Made by a program: the position numbers and the translations under genes. A DNA stretch of 64,000 nucleotides from Odontocerum albicorne (Eukaryota > Arthropoda > Insecta > Trichoptera > Odontoceridae): contig OX463847.1 of assembly GCA_949825065.1 (NCBI GenBank), forward strand, positions 32,130,115-32,194,114, in the 5' to 3' direction. Positions 9,345-20,489 of the stretch are shown in pieces (position 1 is the stretch's first letter; the number at the start of each line of letters is the position of its first letter). Below the pieces are notes generated by a model. That model did not search any database and had not been told where the DNA came from. It saw nothing but the letters and a program-made list of their open reading frames with translations.

Positions 9345-9690
9345 TACACATGACAAGAAATATACATAATTTGCGAAAAAACAACAGGTAATTTAATTTG
9401 GACACACAATTTTAATGGATGCGAAAAAACAACAGGTAATTTAATTTGGACACACAATTTTAATGGATCTGGGTTTGTTGCCTTTCATTTGTCGTGTCCG
9501 CAGTAAACTAGGCTTTTGCCTGTATCTCACTGAGGATATATAACATGAAAAAATATATGGATAATGGTTTCCGATTTTTGATTATATAAAACCCCGTTGC
9601 ACATTTTCATTAACCTGACAAACAGTGACACTCGATTAAACATGTATACATCACGTGAAATCAAACTCCTCACACTTCATCACTCCAGAA
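9345..9690 (-). mobile_element. 3' end of the 13.4-kb LINE family
   Basis: Matches 13415-13705 in the same orientation: ACACATGACAAGAAATATAC, AACAACAGGTAAT, TAAACTAGGCTTTTGCCTG and CCTGACAAACAGTGACAC. It is a 3'UTR-only, strongly 5'-truncated insertion. A 48-bp piece is exactly duplicated in tandem (9373-9420 and 9421-9468). Confidence 0.75.
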
Positions 9691-9711
9691 TAGGGAAATC
9701 AAATTGGGAAG

Positions 9712-9890
9712 ACTTTATATAATGTGGCATGGCCAAATACAATTCTGTAAGAGGGAAGAATGAAAATTCTTTATAAAAGAAGAGTAAGCATGACGAGGTG
9801 AATGGACGTGGCAGAAGCAAAATATGTGTGCCAGGATAGAATTAACTGGATACTTGTTCACTCTGCATACTCCAATGGCGATATTGTGTG
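9712..9890 (+). mobile_element. RTE-type LINE fragment (family 2), 3' end
   Basis: Encodes a KSLYKRRVSMTRWMDVAEAK-like tail with CQDR and ends at TCTGCATACTCCAATGG. Related copies are at 23720, 34735 and, inverted, at 33120 and 49595. Confidence 0.55.
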
Positions 9891-10479
9891 ATTATGGTGA
9901 TGGTGACAGACAATTCAGGAAAAGGGTGCTATTGCTAGCAGAGGAAAAATAAATTGTATAAAACCTAGTAAATCAATGAAAAGTTATTATATAATTAATT
10001 ATGCCTGAATAAAACACTTTTGTAAATTTTGAAAAAGGATCTGGTGATAAAATTAGCCTCTGAAAGTGTTCAACTACTTACTAGGAAGTCCTGGTTGATG
10101 AATACAACGGACGAAGAAATTTATAATATTACCTTTTTACGACTTCATCATTCAAATTTATGACGGCTACAAATTCGAGTGGCCAATGCATCAAGGCATA
10201 ACCCCAATAAATCAGTCAGACGATACATGAGGTCTGGCCAGCACTAGTTGCATGGTGCATGGTGTATGGTCCATGGTCATCCCACGCAAAACCGAGATGC
10301 ACTTATGTTAGCTTGCTGGATCTCTTGGAACTGTGAACACTCAGTTTTAGATCAATGTAGGTGCAGATGAATAAAGGTTGGTGTACAATATTTTTTGTGG
10401 TCTATTCGGTCAATTATCTTTTATAATTTATTAATATTCCGAAAAAAAAACGCTGAATATACGCACACTCATACCATAA
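9891..10479. other. Unassigned DNA with a short GCATGGT repeat
   Basis: No gene seen. At 10250-10278 a 7-bp unit (GCATGGT and variants) is repeated four times. Confidence 0.45.
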
Positions 10480-10560
10480 CGCAATTTCTCTGTCGGGGTA
10501 TGTACAAAGAAAAAGCGCCAGACTTTCCAATTTCAACACACACATTCATACAATTACATC
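10480..10560 (-). mobile_element. RTE family-1 3' tip
   Basis: ACGCAATTTCTCTGTCGGGG, TATGTACAAAGAAAAAGCGC and ACACACACATTCATACA are the terminal ~80 bp of family 1 on the minus strand. Confidence 0.55.
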
Positions 10561-10790
10561 TCGAGGGTGGGCCGAGGGACCAAGGATAAAAAAAGTGTTT
10601 TTATTTTATACAACAATGCTATGTGTGGACGTCTACTGCTTCAAAAAAGGCGTTATTAAGTAGTAAGGCAGCTGATATTATAACATTGAAAAAAATAATT
10701 AATTTAAAAAAGTGGATGATAATAAACAAACTATGGTTTAATAATACTTGTAAATAAAAATTTGGTTTAATTTAACTTTGTTAAATAACA

Positions 10791-10833
10791 ACAGCAATCA
10801 AACTAAGTAATTTGAATTTAGTTTAATTGCTGT
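10791..10833. repeat. 16-bp imperfect hairpin
   Basis: ACAGCAATCAAACTAA at 10791-10806 pairs with TTAGTTTAATTGCTGT at 10818-10833 with one mismatch and an 11-nt loop. Confidence 0.7.
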
Positions 10834-10939
10834 TTTTATTTTTGAGTAAAGACTGCAGGTATTAAAAAAAAGAAATAAATAAATTCATCAAAGATTTCGT
10901 CTTTAACTAAGTGAAAAGCTTAGAATAAGAATATTTAAT

Positions 10940-11114
10940 AATAAATTACTTCGTTATTCCACTAATTATATCAATCCCAACTATATGTGTTTCTACCTCC
11001 TATACCGAGGCTCTCTTCAGGCGAAATAGCTTATTTACCTGGGAACTCGGGATATGAGGTAGAAATACGTGCAATGGGGATTTATTTAATTTTGGAAGAA
11101 CAAAGTAATTTATT
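10940..11114. mobile_element. Second palindromic retroelement end
   Basis: A 175-bp inverted repeat: AATAAATTACT at the left end and AGTAATTTATT at the right. The arms share GTTTCTACCTCCTATACCGA on the left against TCGGGATATGAGGTAGAAAT on the right. On the minus strand the left arm reads CTGAAGA, then a stem GCCTC...GAGGT, then GAAAC and an AT-rich end. It has the same design as the Penelope-like hairpins, but the sequence differs, so it is probably a related family. Confidence 0.5.
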
Positions 11115-12708
11115 GTCAAATATTCTAATGAATAAATGTTACATGTTAAAAAAACAATACTTATAAGAATACATTATTCTTGAAGAAAGTGAAGCAACAA
11201 ATTGATGATAAAATGCATTGCGGGGACGAGTGCACCCACCTTAAGAGTGTGATGCACTCCTAATAGTGTCACATGGTAATGCGTTATACGAGGCCGTGTG
11301 GGTTGAGCGTGAGAATGCCTCCCCCGTCCACGGAGTTATCTGTTGCGAGTCCTGTAGAGGCAAAGGAATCTGATATGGCGTTACGAGAGGTCTCACGATT
11401 AGCTGATATTTGATATTTTTTGCCATAACAAAAGATGCCTCCGGTGAGAAATAAATATTAGGCGCAGAATATTTATTTACCAATTAACACAATAAACGAC
11501 ACTTTACATAACACAATTAAAAATAAAATGGGTAACGTATCAATGTCATCCAAAAGATATTATAATTTATGTTATATATATATGATATCTTGCAAAATGT
11601 GATGCTTAAGCACACTACACCAATGCCAACAAGAATAATAAAATACAAGACGTAAAAATACAACTTCAAAAAATAAAATAGAATCGTTCTTAAGGGGATA
11701 CTATAGGACAAATTACAAATAAACAAATAAACTTCGATTAAAATACCAATATGATAATAGTCTAGACCTAAGTTTGAGGAAACGCTGGAGAAGAACCCTC
11801 CTGAGCTAAACAACACCTACATTGAAAATATTCACCAAACCAGATATGGAGATACCCAATTGTTGCATTTTCCCCATTGATGAATTACAACGTACAATTC
11901 TAGTTGACAAATTGTTATTTACACATTTGAATTGGAAAAGCTTCCGTTTGTTTCTGGCAGGAGGGTGAAAACCAATTTGAAACCTTATCATACAACTTCT
12001 ACAATTTCTCTGACTTTCTACTTTTTAAGATGTATATAGGGTTAGTAATTTGATTGTTCCTGTAAATCAGCCCCTAGGATGAGTCAAGAGTGACCCTGTC
12101 ATTATACAAGTTCAAAAGTTTATATTAATTCACAAAACTAAGTCACGTAGATAATAAAACCTGTAGTCATATGAAGCAGAGCGCGTGTTAGATAATTAAA
12201 TAAAGCAACGAGATAATCGCTAGGCTATAAAAACACAAGCTGTTACGGTGCCAAGCCAGCTTAGTCGGGTATCATAATCAACGTTTTATCTGACATTATG
12301 GAATCTAAGAGAAGAAGGCAATATAAATGTGGACAATTAAGTTTATTTAGACGTTATATGAATATTCCGGTCATCTTCGTGACCTAGGTACAGAGGAATA
12401 GTTGGTCAAACTACAGCGTTTTCATAATGTTTGTTTGAGATTTATCTTTAACCTGAGAAGTGCGACTATATAATACGAGTATATAATATATCACTTCATA
12501 CCAGAAACAAATTAATTGGTTGAATATAAAAAATATGCACAAAATTTATATATTGTCACCATTATATAATAATCCTTAATCGTCTCATTCAGCGACATTC
12601 CAACTATAGATTTTCTGAACCATAGATAATTTATTGGCTTTCCCGCTTTTCTTTTTTTACGTCCTCCTTTTCCATCCATACAATGAGAATGTGAACCTAT
12701 TTGCAAAC
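11115..12708. other. Unassigned AT-rich DNA
   Basis: No supported gene. The minus-strand frames at 11241-11483 and 11517-11816 lack recognisable domains. The latter is AT-rich with a hydrophobic composition expected by chance. Confidence 0.45.
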
Positions 12709-12847
12709 AAACGTTAGACTATTCTATTTATAGTTAAGGCATTAACATTGTGGAGGTTTAAAGACATTGTAATTTGTTTTATCAAACACTGTTTGGAATA
12801 AGAGGAATAAATAGTGTTAGATAAAATAAATTACAAAACGTTACACT
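12709..12847. mobile_element. Minimal palindromic Penelope-like copy
   Basis: Left flank TAGTTAAGGCATTAAC (12731) and the arm TTGTAATTTGTTTTATCAAA (12768) match the left side of the 7.2-kb element. The right arm ends AATAAATTACAA at 12836. Only ~10 bp separate the arms, so ribozyme and coding parts are deleted. AAACGTTAGACT (12709-12720) and AAACGTTACACT (about 12836-12847) look like a 12-bp target duplication with one mismatch. Confidence 0.6.
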
Positions 12848-13390
12848 TGCTCCGTCATTGGCATGATTTAAATAACGTTTGACAAAACTCGTAATTTCAA
12901 GTCAGAAATGTCACGTGTTAACTCTCCAACATTCCTTCCTTTTTCCTCTGATTTTTGTCATTTATACATGATTTTTGTATTATTCAAGAAGTTTTTACAA
13001 TAAATTAAAAAAAAAAATATTTTTAAGACCATGTAACTTCCTGCATCTGCTTTTGTCTAGTTGGTTTGAATAAAAGTCTGCCATTTTTTTACATTATACA
13101 ACCTGTGTTAAATAAATAAACACTTGACTTCTGATATGCGCATGTTTTGGATTTTGTGTAATCTTTTTGGTTGGCGGGCAGAAAATGTAAATATGGCAAT
13201 AAGCTCACCAGCTTCAATAGTACACATATCAATAGGACATACAAAGATTATGAAAATTTTTTTTGAAAAAAAAAACGTCATTTCTTTTGACTTGACACTT
13301 ATCAAAAATTTATATTTTTTGCAGAACCGGTAAAAATACTGCTAATATACTAAACCTAAAATAAATCACTAAACCGTATATGAGTTATCA
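12848..13390. other. Unassigned AT-rich DNA
   Basis: No gene supported. Overlapping frames at 13108-13333 on both strands are chance openings. Confidence 0.45.
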
Positions 13391-13414
13391 GTATTATTAT
13401 TATTATTATTATTA
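13391..13414. repeat. (ATT)8 microsatellite, LINE tail
   Basis: About eight ATT units abut the 3' end of the minus-strand LINE, so they form its AAT-type tail. Microsatellite-like tails are usual for CR1/L2-type and RTE-type LINEs. Confidence 0.85.
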
Positions 13415-13898
13415 CACATGACAAGAAATATACACAATTTGAGAAAAAACAACAGGTAATTTGATTTGGACATATAATTTTAATGGATCTGGGTTTGTTG
13501 CCTTTCATTTGTCGTATCCCCAGTAAACTAGGCTTTTACCTGTATCTCACTGAGGATATTTAGCATGAAAAAATAAATCGATACTTCTTTCCGATTTTTG
13601 ATAACACAAAAAACCTCGTTGCACGCTCTCATCAACCTGACAAACAGTGACACTTAACTACAACTGGAAACATCTTGCGAAACTCAACTCCTCACACATT
13701 ATCGCTCCAGAAAGACCAAAAATATTCATCCCACAATATACTGCACACAATCATAAGAATAAAAATAAAACAAATTCAAAACAAAAAAAAAGAAGAAAAA
13801 AAAGAAAAACACACAGAAACACAAATACAAAAACAACCAAAATTAAAACAACAATAAGAGACCCACACTCAGGAGCTCACATAAATCCTTTCCACTCG
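13415..13898 (-). mobile_element. 3'UTR of the 13.4-15.25 kb LINE
   Basis: Noncoding sequence between the ORF stop (13899) and the AAT tail. The part 13415-13705 recurs at 9345-9690, 21820-21985 and 24590-24715 and defines the family. It includes an A-rich stretch at 13765-13860 (T-rich on the element strand). Confidence 0.8.
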
Positions 13899-15250
13899 TC
13901 ATTCATCCTGAAAGCCCAAGTACTCAAAATCCTGTCGCAATAACAACCACGCTCCGATCGACTGTCTAAATGGTTTTCCTACCTTTACTTTTATTGAAGT
14001 CGGCACGCCATTGTATGTAATGGGAGCCAAATAAGCATATTGCCTTTGGGCAAAAGAGGTTTTAACTCTAGGGATGGTGAACATTTCATTAGTTGCCATG
14101 CGTGTCATGTGTGTCTGCTGAGTTTGCATCCTCCCCTCCTCTCGATGGTAGTGCCAGTGAATGGATTTGAGATGTAAATTGGCTATGTTCAGGACCTGAT
14201 ACTCTCTGAAAAGCTCCGCCGTGGGATACCGAGCAGGAAGTTTATTGATTATTTTCACAATAAATTTTTGGGAAACCAGTAATATGTGTTTTTGGGTTAA
14301 GGTGCATCCCCCCCAAACTGATATACCGTAAGAAAGTGCTGACTGACATAAGGCGAAGTATATACTTTTAAGAATATTTTCACTGAGCACATTTCGAATC
14401 ATACGGAATATGTATCCTAGTTTTCTGATTTTTGCGCTCAAAGTGTTAATATGGACCTTCCAACGAAGGAACTGGTCAACATAAACTCCAAGGTACTTTA
14501 TACTATCAAACCTTTCCAAGAAAACACAACTACAGTCAGACATGGGTGAACAAGTGCGTAGTGTTATGTATTTATTTGTAGGTGCTTGAGTTCTTGTAGA
14601 TATGCTAAATGTGATGTATTTAGTTTTTTGGGAATTTAGAGTCAATAAATTTGACTCCATCCATTCTTTAACTACACGCAATTCTTCGTTAGCCTTTAAG
14701 AATACATCATCCCATGTTCGGCCCTCGAATAGAAGAACCGTGTCGTCCGCAAAAGTAATAATCTTACCCCTGAGAGAAAGATTACACAACTGATTGACAT
14801 ATATCAGGAACAATATAGGTCCCAGAACACTACCTTGAGGTACTCCGAATCTTACAAAAAGAGGCTCACCAAATACACTATCACCCAATTTGACTCTCTG
14901 AGTTCTATCAGACAAGTAAGAAGAGAACCAACTAGAAGAGCGCCCACATATGCCCACCTCCATCAATCTGGTAAGTAATATTCGGTGAGACACTGTATCA
15001 AAAGCCTTTGCAAGGTCCAAAAAAACTGCCAAACATGCCTTCTTATTATCCAAAGTGTTGGTAACGCTGTTTACTAGACTAAGCAAAGCAGTTTCAGTTC
15101 CCACATTCCTTTGGAAACCAAACTGATTAGGAGAGATAATGTTGTGCATATTGAAAAATTTCATCAGTCGGTCCTTCACTATTTTCTCAATAATTTTTGA
15201 AAGAATGCTCAGCAGAGATATGGGTCTATAATTTTTTAAGTCATACATCC
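13899..15250 (-). CDS. Non-LTR retrotransposon reverse transcriptase (5'-truncated ORF2)
   Basis: An uninterrupted 449-codon frame. It encodes the RNA-directed DNA polymerase that copies LINE RNA at a nicked target. Seen in order: NYRPISLL (residues 6-13, fingers), VFLDLAKAFDTV (motif A, catalytic Asp78), GVPQGSVLGP (motif B, 135-144), FADD (motif C, catalytic Asp168 and Asp169), and YLGVYVD (252-258, primer grip). A thumb-like C-terminal region follows, ending at TYNGVP and a short tail. Full LINE ORF2 proteins are near 900 residues or more with an N-terminal endonuclease. Here the endonuclease and the start of the RT are missing. The first Met is an internal codon at the 5' truncation, not a true start. 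The AAT tail and motif style suggest the CR1/L2/Jockey group, but the clade is uncertain. No stop or frameshift is seen, so this is the youngest element of the window. Confidence 0.9.
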
Positions 15251-15786
15251 ATCAAGTATGGACATAGTATTTTCCCTTAAGAGTACATTTTTTTAAATAA
15301 TATGATTTTTATATTGTGAATGAGTTGAAACTGTTGGAACAATTGGATTTGTGTTTCATTGAAGTACTCGTATATTCCGGTTGTGTTTTAATTATGAAAA
15401 CTATTGACCAAAAAAGGTATAGTGCAGATAAAATGTTAGGAGCCACTGGAATACACAATAAAGCCGCACTTACACCACTAACTATGAATGCCAGTTATTA
15501 AATATTTAATTCAAGCAATTATTTTAAAAGCGAAACGAAATAAAAAATATCCAATCAATTTATATTGAATCCCACACACAATCTTAATGGATCGTTAACT
15601 GGATCACTCATACCTTCATGCGTTTGGTCGACAACCCATTATATAGGTTTAATTGGAGGTTCACCGAAATACTATAGGGATTTTGTTTTGAAAATTCTTA
15701 TGAAAGAAAAGTACGTGAAATGAGAAACAATGAAAGCATTTATTCAATGATAATACATAGATGGCGTACGAAGTGGAGGTTACAAT
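15251..15786. other. Unassigned AT-rich DNA
   Basis: Follows the 5' truncation point of the LINE. The 61-codon frame at 15316-15501 has no recognisable domain. Confidence 0.4.
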
Positions 15787-16070
15787 GAATTGTCGGCGAC
15801 TGTAGTCTAACGGTTAGCTTTCACGCTAAGCTAGCAGACACCCCAGGTTCGTTTAATGGCGGATTCACTTCCAGACTGGTTTTACTCTTAGGCCATTTAA
15901 CATAATAATTTGTTTTTCTGTGGCTTGTATGCTGCTAATTATAAATTCGTCTAGCGCTACTAAACAACACAAACATTAAACTATGTCCAGCGAAAGGCTG
16001 CTATAGATTAAGCCTGTTAGTCGTATTGGAACTTGGATCTCCTTGCAATCGGAATTTTGGGTTTGATCTG
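15787..16070 (+). mobile_element. SINE-B copy
   Basis: Head TGTAGTCTAACGGTTAGC and CCCCAGGTTCG resemble tRNA A and B boxes. The body contains CCAGACTGGTTTTACTCTTA, CTACTAAACAACACAAAC and GCGAAAGGCTGCTATAGATT, matching 6100-6365 throughout. Confidence 0.6.
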
Positions 16071-16221
16071 TCATCTTCCTAAAATATGATCTAAGAAATT
16101 AAAAAAATAAAAGAGCCATAAGGATATTTGAATGTGGGAAAACTATAAAATGTTTGATTGCAAAAATAACTAACACTTTTTATTCTATCATTATATATTA
16201 CTATTTCATGTTCTCGTTTTT

Positions 16222-16300
16222 AACGACCTCTGTGGCCTAGTTGATAAAACGTATGACTTATTTCCGGGGGTTTCGGGTTCGATTTCCGATAATACAAATA
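16222..16300 (+). mobile_element. SINE head, diverged tRNA-like
   Basis: GACCTCTGTGGCCTAGTTGA (A box) and GGGTTCGATTTCC (B box), followed by GGTTCCAGTTTTGTAA. This is the head of SINE-A or a sister family. The rest of the body is absent. Confidence 0.5.
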
Positions 16301-16592
16301 AAAAGGTTCCAGTTTTGTAAAAGAGTTCGCGTGGAAACAAAACTCAAACTTGCTAAACGTGTGCGAGTGTTGTTTTTTCTTCATGTGCGGTAGTATTTCT
16401 AATTCTTACGGTCGCGAACAACGAGTTTCGTACCTGCTACATTTTTTTAAACCCGAAGACTCGATCAATGGGTCAGACAATGTTGTATCCCAGTTACACT
16501 ATTTAATGTGTCAGAATTACTAATTCAAATAAGTTAAAGGGTACCATACTAATGAATGCTTTGAACTTTTTGGAAGAGGGCCAATTTCTGAC

Positions 16593-17137
16593 ATTAAAGA
16601 GTGTTTCAAATTGACCGTTTTTTAATTAAAAATTTTAAATTCTTGAATAAACACACAATTTGCTTCGATTTCAAAAAACTTTTTATTGATCATTGTAAGT
16701 ATAATGTATGACACTTAAACACAAAACACAATATCCACCTCTTGCAGTTCCACAGATGTCCACTCTTTTGTCAAAAATTTCGATGACATTTTGGCATAAT
16801 TGCGGTTCTAGCTCACCAATAACGCGAATAATTTCGTCCTACAGTTCAGGAATTGATTGGGGGTCATTTTTATAGATCTGGCTTTTCACGCAATCCCAGA
16901 GAAAATAGTCCGACGGTGTCAGATCACATGATCTTGGTGGTCAATTAACATCACCGTTTCCGGAGATTACAATACATAAAATAATTCCACAATTTGAACG
17001 CGTTGTTGTATTGTATACGGTTCCATTTTTATAAATGTCATACATCGACAAATGTTACAAGACCCAGGCAAGTTCGCGACGCCATCTGTGTTTTATCCAA
17101 GAATTTAAAAAACCGCTCGATTTGAAAGATCCTTTAG
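16593..17137 (-). mobile_element. Internally deleted mariner-type element
   Basis: The terminal inverted repeats pair TTTCAAATTGACCG...AAATTCTTGAATAAA (left, from 16603) with the complement of TTTTATCCAAGAATTT...CGGTCGATTTGAAA-like sequence (right, to about 17130). On the minus strand an ATG at 17024 begins MEPYTIQQRVQIVELFY and stops within 20 codons. Almost immediately afterwards the C-terminal part resumes (about 16943 down to 16690): PPRSCDLTPSDYFLWDCV, with the third catalytic Asp in the DLTPSDYF context, then an internal stop, then DKRVDICGTARGGY. The start and end of a Tc1/mariner-superfamily transposase are therefore joined with the middle deleted. Non-autonomous. Confidence 0.75.
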
Positions 17138-17224
17138 ATAAATACGCCATTCCACAATTTGAAAGACCCTTTATAAGAAGATTGCTAGGCAGAACTTTAC
17201 GATGTTATTTTTTTACTCTGCTTC

Positions 17225-17770
17225 TGTACGAGTACGAACCATGGACTCTTAGGTTGATCGTTTTCTTCCACTCATACTTGCATTGCACATTTGTTAATCA
17301 CAACCTTTCAGCACCCCTCTGTTCAACGTGCCCTCCAAATCATCACAATGTACTATGTCTTCATTTGAGAACTTAATTCCAAAACATTATAATTTCTCAT
17401 TTCGTTCTATCTTCCATTGCATTACCGCGCGGCTATGCACCTCATACTTGCATTGTACATTTCTTTGGGCAAGCTTTCGGCGCCCATCTGGTCATCATGC
17501 CCTCCATACTACCATAATGTACTCTTTTTTCATCTGAAAACATTTCTCAAATATCAGAATTTCTCACCTCGTTCTATTCTTTCATTGTTCATCCGGATAT
17601 CGCATTTACTTATTTTCACCCATTTCAATTGCCATGACTTTTGATTTAGTAATATTCATTCTCAGGTCTTTTTCTTCACATTTCAAATACAAGTCACTTA
17701 CAATACGATATCTCATTTTGATTCTCTGCTAACACTACCACGTCATCAGCACACGACAGTCTCCATACAT
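17225..17770 (-). mobile_element. LINE fragment with RT motif C
   Basis: On the minus strand the stretch complementary to 17690-17745 encodes LSCADDVVVLAENQNEIS, the (Y/F/C)ADD catalytic motif of a reverse transcriptase with following residues, then continues with MNITKSKVM. The part at 17230-17530 is tail sequence that contains the same piece twice (around 17270 and 17440). Stops occur throughout. Confidence 0.6.
17418..17452 (-). mobile_element. SINE-C head fragment
   Basis: CATTACCGCGCGGCTATGCA matches the head of the minus-strand copy at 1474-1612. It is inserted or recombined within the LINE fragment. Confidence 0.4.
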
Positions 17771-18079
17771 ACGTAAATATTGTAAACATATTGAAGCTTA
17801 AAATATGAGGTATCATGTAACTAAATGTGTTTGCGTTGAATGAAGTTAATTTTGTAAGCAAATGGTACATAACTTGTCATTCTAAGCAGTTTCCATTAGT
17901 AAAGGACACAGAGACCGATTAATCTAGAAACTATGCATGTCTTAAGTAAGCCAATCTATTACTACAAGCGATGACTTGATCGAACTTACGATAAAAGTGG
18001 TAGTGTTTAACTACAAGTAACTACAGAATGTATGGAAGGCAGGGCCGTTTTCAGGAATCAACAATTTTAACATTTAAAT

Positions 18080-18610
18080 TTGTACTTTTATAGAGAAGAA
18101 TACACTCGAAAACTGTCAATGTTTAAACGAGCCGTGCGAGTATCATCACATACGAGTGTTATCATACGCCCTTGCGTGGTAGACAGAGAGAACATATCTT
18201 CAAACTTTTCTATCCAGCACACAGCTTTGCCTCATCCGCATTCAATATACTATTATGTATACTTCTCAGATCTATCAAAAATTGCTCCCTTTAATCTATC
18301 CAAGCATTCATCGGTTTATTTTTTCCATGCACATTTTGCACTTCTGAATTGTATACTCACTTAGTCAACCATTCTCTTCACATGTTCAAACCATCTTAAA
18401 GCTCATTTCTTCATCTTACTTAAAACATCCTTTTTATCCATACACCATTTTTCAGTTTTATTCATTCATTCATTTCTGATGCTATCATTCTACCTCCTTT
18501 CATACGTCAACACCACAATTTTTTCTTTGAGTACGCATCTCCACAGGATTAATCTTACTTTTATCCTGCTTCTGCCAAGTCCAAGTTTCACTGCCATGAA
18601 TATCTAGCTT
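18080..18610 (-). mobile_element. Degraded RTE-type LINE tail (minus)
   Basis: CTCTTCACATGTTCAAACCA (complement of a GFEHVK-like GHVER zone), TTCTTCATCTTACTTAAAAC and the later TCCAAGTTTCACTGCCATGA show the family layout. It is much decayed. Confidence 0.45.
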
Positions 18611-18639
18611 AACTCACTACATCATAAATATCATGCCAA

Positions 18640-18780
18640 CGTAGAAAGTCAGGGAAATCGTATAAGTTGTATGGATGTCGAAGAGGTTAATGTGTGTTGA
18701 GATATGAAAGTCTGGCGTTCTATCTTCTCTGCCTAACTCGACAGGGAAAATGCATGATGGTGTGTATGTATATATGTGTA
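18640..18780 (+). mobile_element. RTE family-1 3' tip (plus)
   Basis: AGAAAGTCAGGGAAATCGTA, GTTGTATGGATGTCGAAGAG, GCCTAACTCGACAGGGAAAA, then a GTGTATGTATATATGTGTA tail. This is the standard 3' end with a short-repeat tail. Confidence 0.65.
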
Positions 18781-18784
18781 TTAA

Positions 18785-19530
18785 CGGTTTCCAATTTATC
18801 AATTGCCCTACAGAACCATAATTTATGTGAAAAGTTGGTCATTAAACATTGAAATTGATACGTTTTTGAAGCGACTCAACAGCTCCATATATGATTACAT
18901 GATTGATCGAAGAACCTTAAACTGGCCCTGATGCCAAAATATAACATATGGAAACGGTAGATGTAGTCGTGCAGTGTAAATCAATAATTTGGAGTGGGCG
19001 AAGCCATTCTACGGGCAGCAGTTGCATAATGCTTCTACTTCTGTTGCAACCTGAAGACATTCCCTGCACTCATGTTATCTCAACGATGCGTGTGTTGGTT
19101 TTGCTTCAAAGTATTATATTTGAAAACGCTAAGTTGACCCTTAAAAAGATATGATAATTTAAAAATATAATGAATACTGATGAGATTTTGTAACACAACT
19201 TAAAATATTTACCTAGTGAATGACGACTTACGGGATTCGCACCGTATTTTCAATGTGTCGATGTTTTGAGAACTTTGAAGCTCTCATATTCAGAGCATGT
19301 TGAGAATGGAGCATAAATACTTTAATTTGACTTTTAACATAGCCTAAAGAAAACTTTAGAAAGCTTCGACAAAAAATCTGACGCAAGCTCTTATTCGCTA
19401 AAAAGTTTTTATTAAATGTATTAAAACAATAATTTATTCATTTCAAATGGATTAAAATCATATGGAATATAAAACTAGAAAATGGTGTATGGATATGATG
19501 GCCGTTTTAAGTAAGCTGAAGAAAGGAATT
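18785..19530. other. Unassigned DNA
   Basis: No repeat partner or gene recognised. The 68-codon frame at 18948-19154 lies in slightly GC-richer sequence but has no identifiable domain. Confidence 0.4.
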
Positions 19531-19855
19531 TTAACTCATTCAGTCCCTGTGTGCATAATTATGCACACTTATTCAAAGCATAATATAACGAATAAAATAC
19601 TCGTAATAAAACGAATAGCATAATATAACGGCAAATTTTCTTTTAAAAACCTATGCAACAAGATTCTCTTTTCAGTCGCCTGTGTACGTTGGTGTACGTT
19701 GAGACCTGTTGGGCATAATTATGCACATGTTCAATTTCCTAGTAAAAAAAAAAAAAAAACAAACATTTTTCTCCTATTAAAACCCCGATGAAGCCTTATC
19801 CACTCTTAAATATTTTTTTTCTCCCTAAACAATAATTCAGGTCTGAAAGGGTTAA
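19531..19855. mobile_element. piggyBac-like miniature element
   Basis: Both ends are TTAA (19531-19534 and 19852-19855), the piggyBac target duplication. Terminal repeats agree: TTAACTCATTCAGTCC on the left, TTAACCCTTTCAGACC on the complement of the right end. Just inside the left end is the perfect 20-bp palindrome GTGTGCATAATTATGCACAC (19549-19568). Its core GCATAATTATGC recurs at 19713-19724. There is no coding capacity. Confidence 0.7.
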
Positions 19856-19934
19856 GGTGGTTTGAATAAGTGCTAATAATAGAAGATTGTGCATGACGAA
19901 ATTTATGAATATGGAGTAGGCAAATGTTAAGTGC

Positions 19935-20012
19935 TTGACTACAATAGTATGGAAATCTGATCTTTCTGCCTACCCCGCAACGGACACGGCGTTATGATAT
20001 GCTTATATGTAG
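19935..20012 (+). mobile_element. RTE family-1 3' tip
   Basis: CTTTCTGCCTACCCCGCAAC, GGCGTTATGATATGC and TTATATGT mark the last ~75 bp of a family-1 element. Confidence 0.5.
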
Positions 20013-20485
20013 GAACATAAAACATGATCTAATTAAATGTTAGACAAGATACGTTTCTACTAAATAAATTTCAAAAATTATAACAAATTAAGCGTTTCAG
20101 AAGAAAACATAAAGTACGCCATTAATAATAGAAAGGATAAGAAAAAAATATGTCTCAAGAGACCATACTATTTAGAAAGAGGGTAAGACAATAGACAGTT
20201 TGCAGACTGTATTCTAACCAACTAGTGATAAGGGACCCCTAAGGGTTGAACGGAGAGCTTTAAAGCATGTAATCGAAATTGGGTCACACAATCTCCTGGG
20301 AAATTTTGGTGTCTGTTTAAGGTTGAATTTCATTGACTATTGAGGTATCTTAGACTTATTTATTTGTTTTCGAACAAGACAATAAAATTAAGTAGGAAAG
20401 AAATACCACACGTAATAGACTCAAAAAGTTTGGCATTCAGATACAAAATTAATGAAAGTAAGTAAAGTATGTGTATGTACAAGTA
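20013..20485. other. Unassigned AT-rich DNA
   Basis: No gene or repeat recognised. Confidence 0.4.
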
Positions 20486-20489
20486 CATA

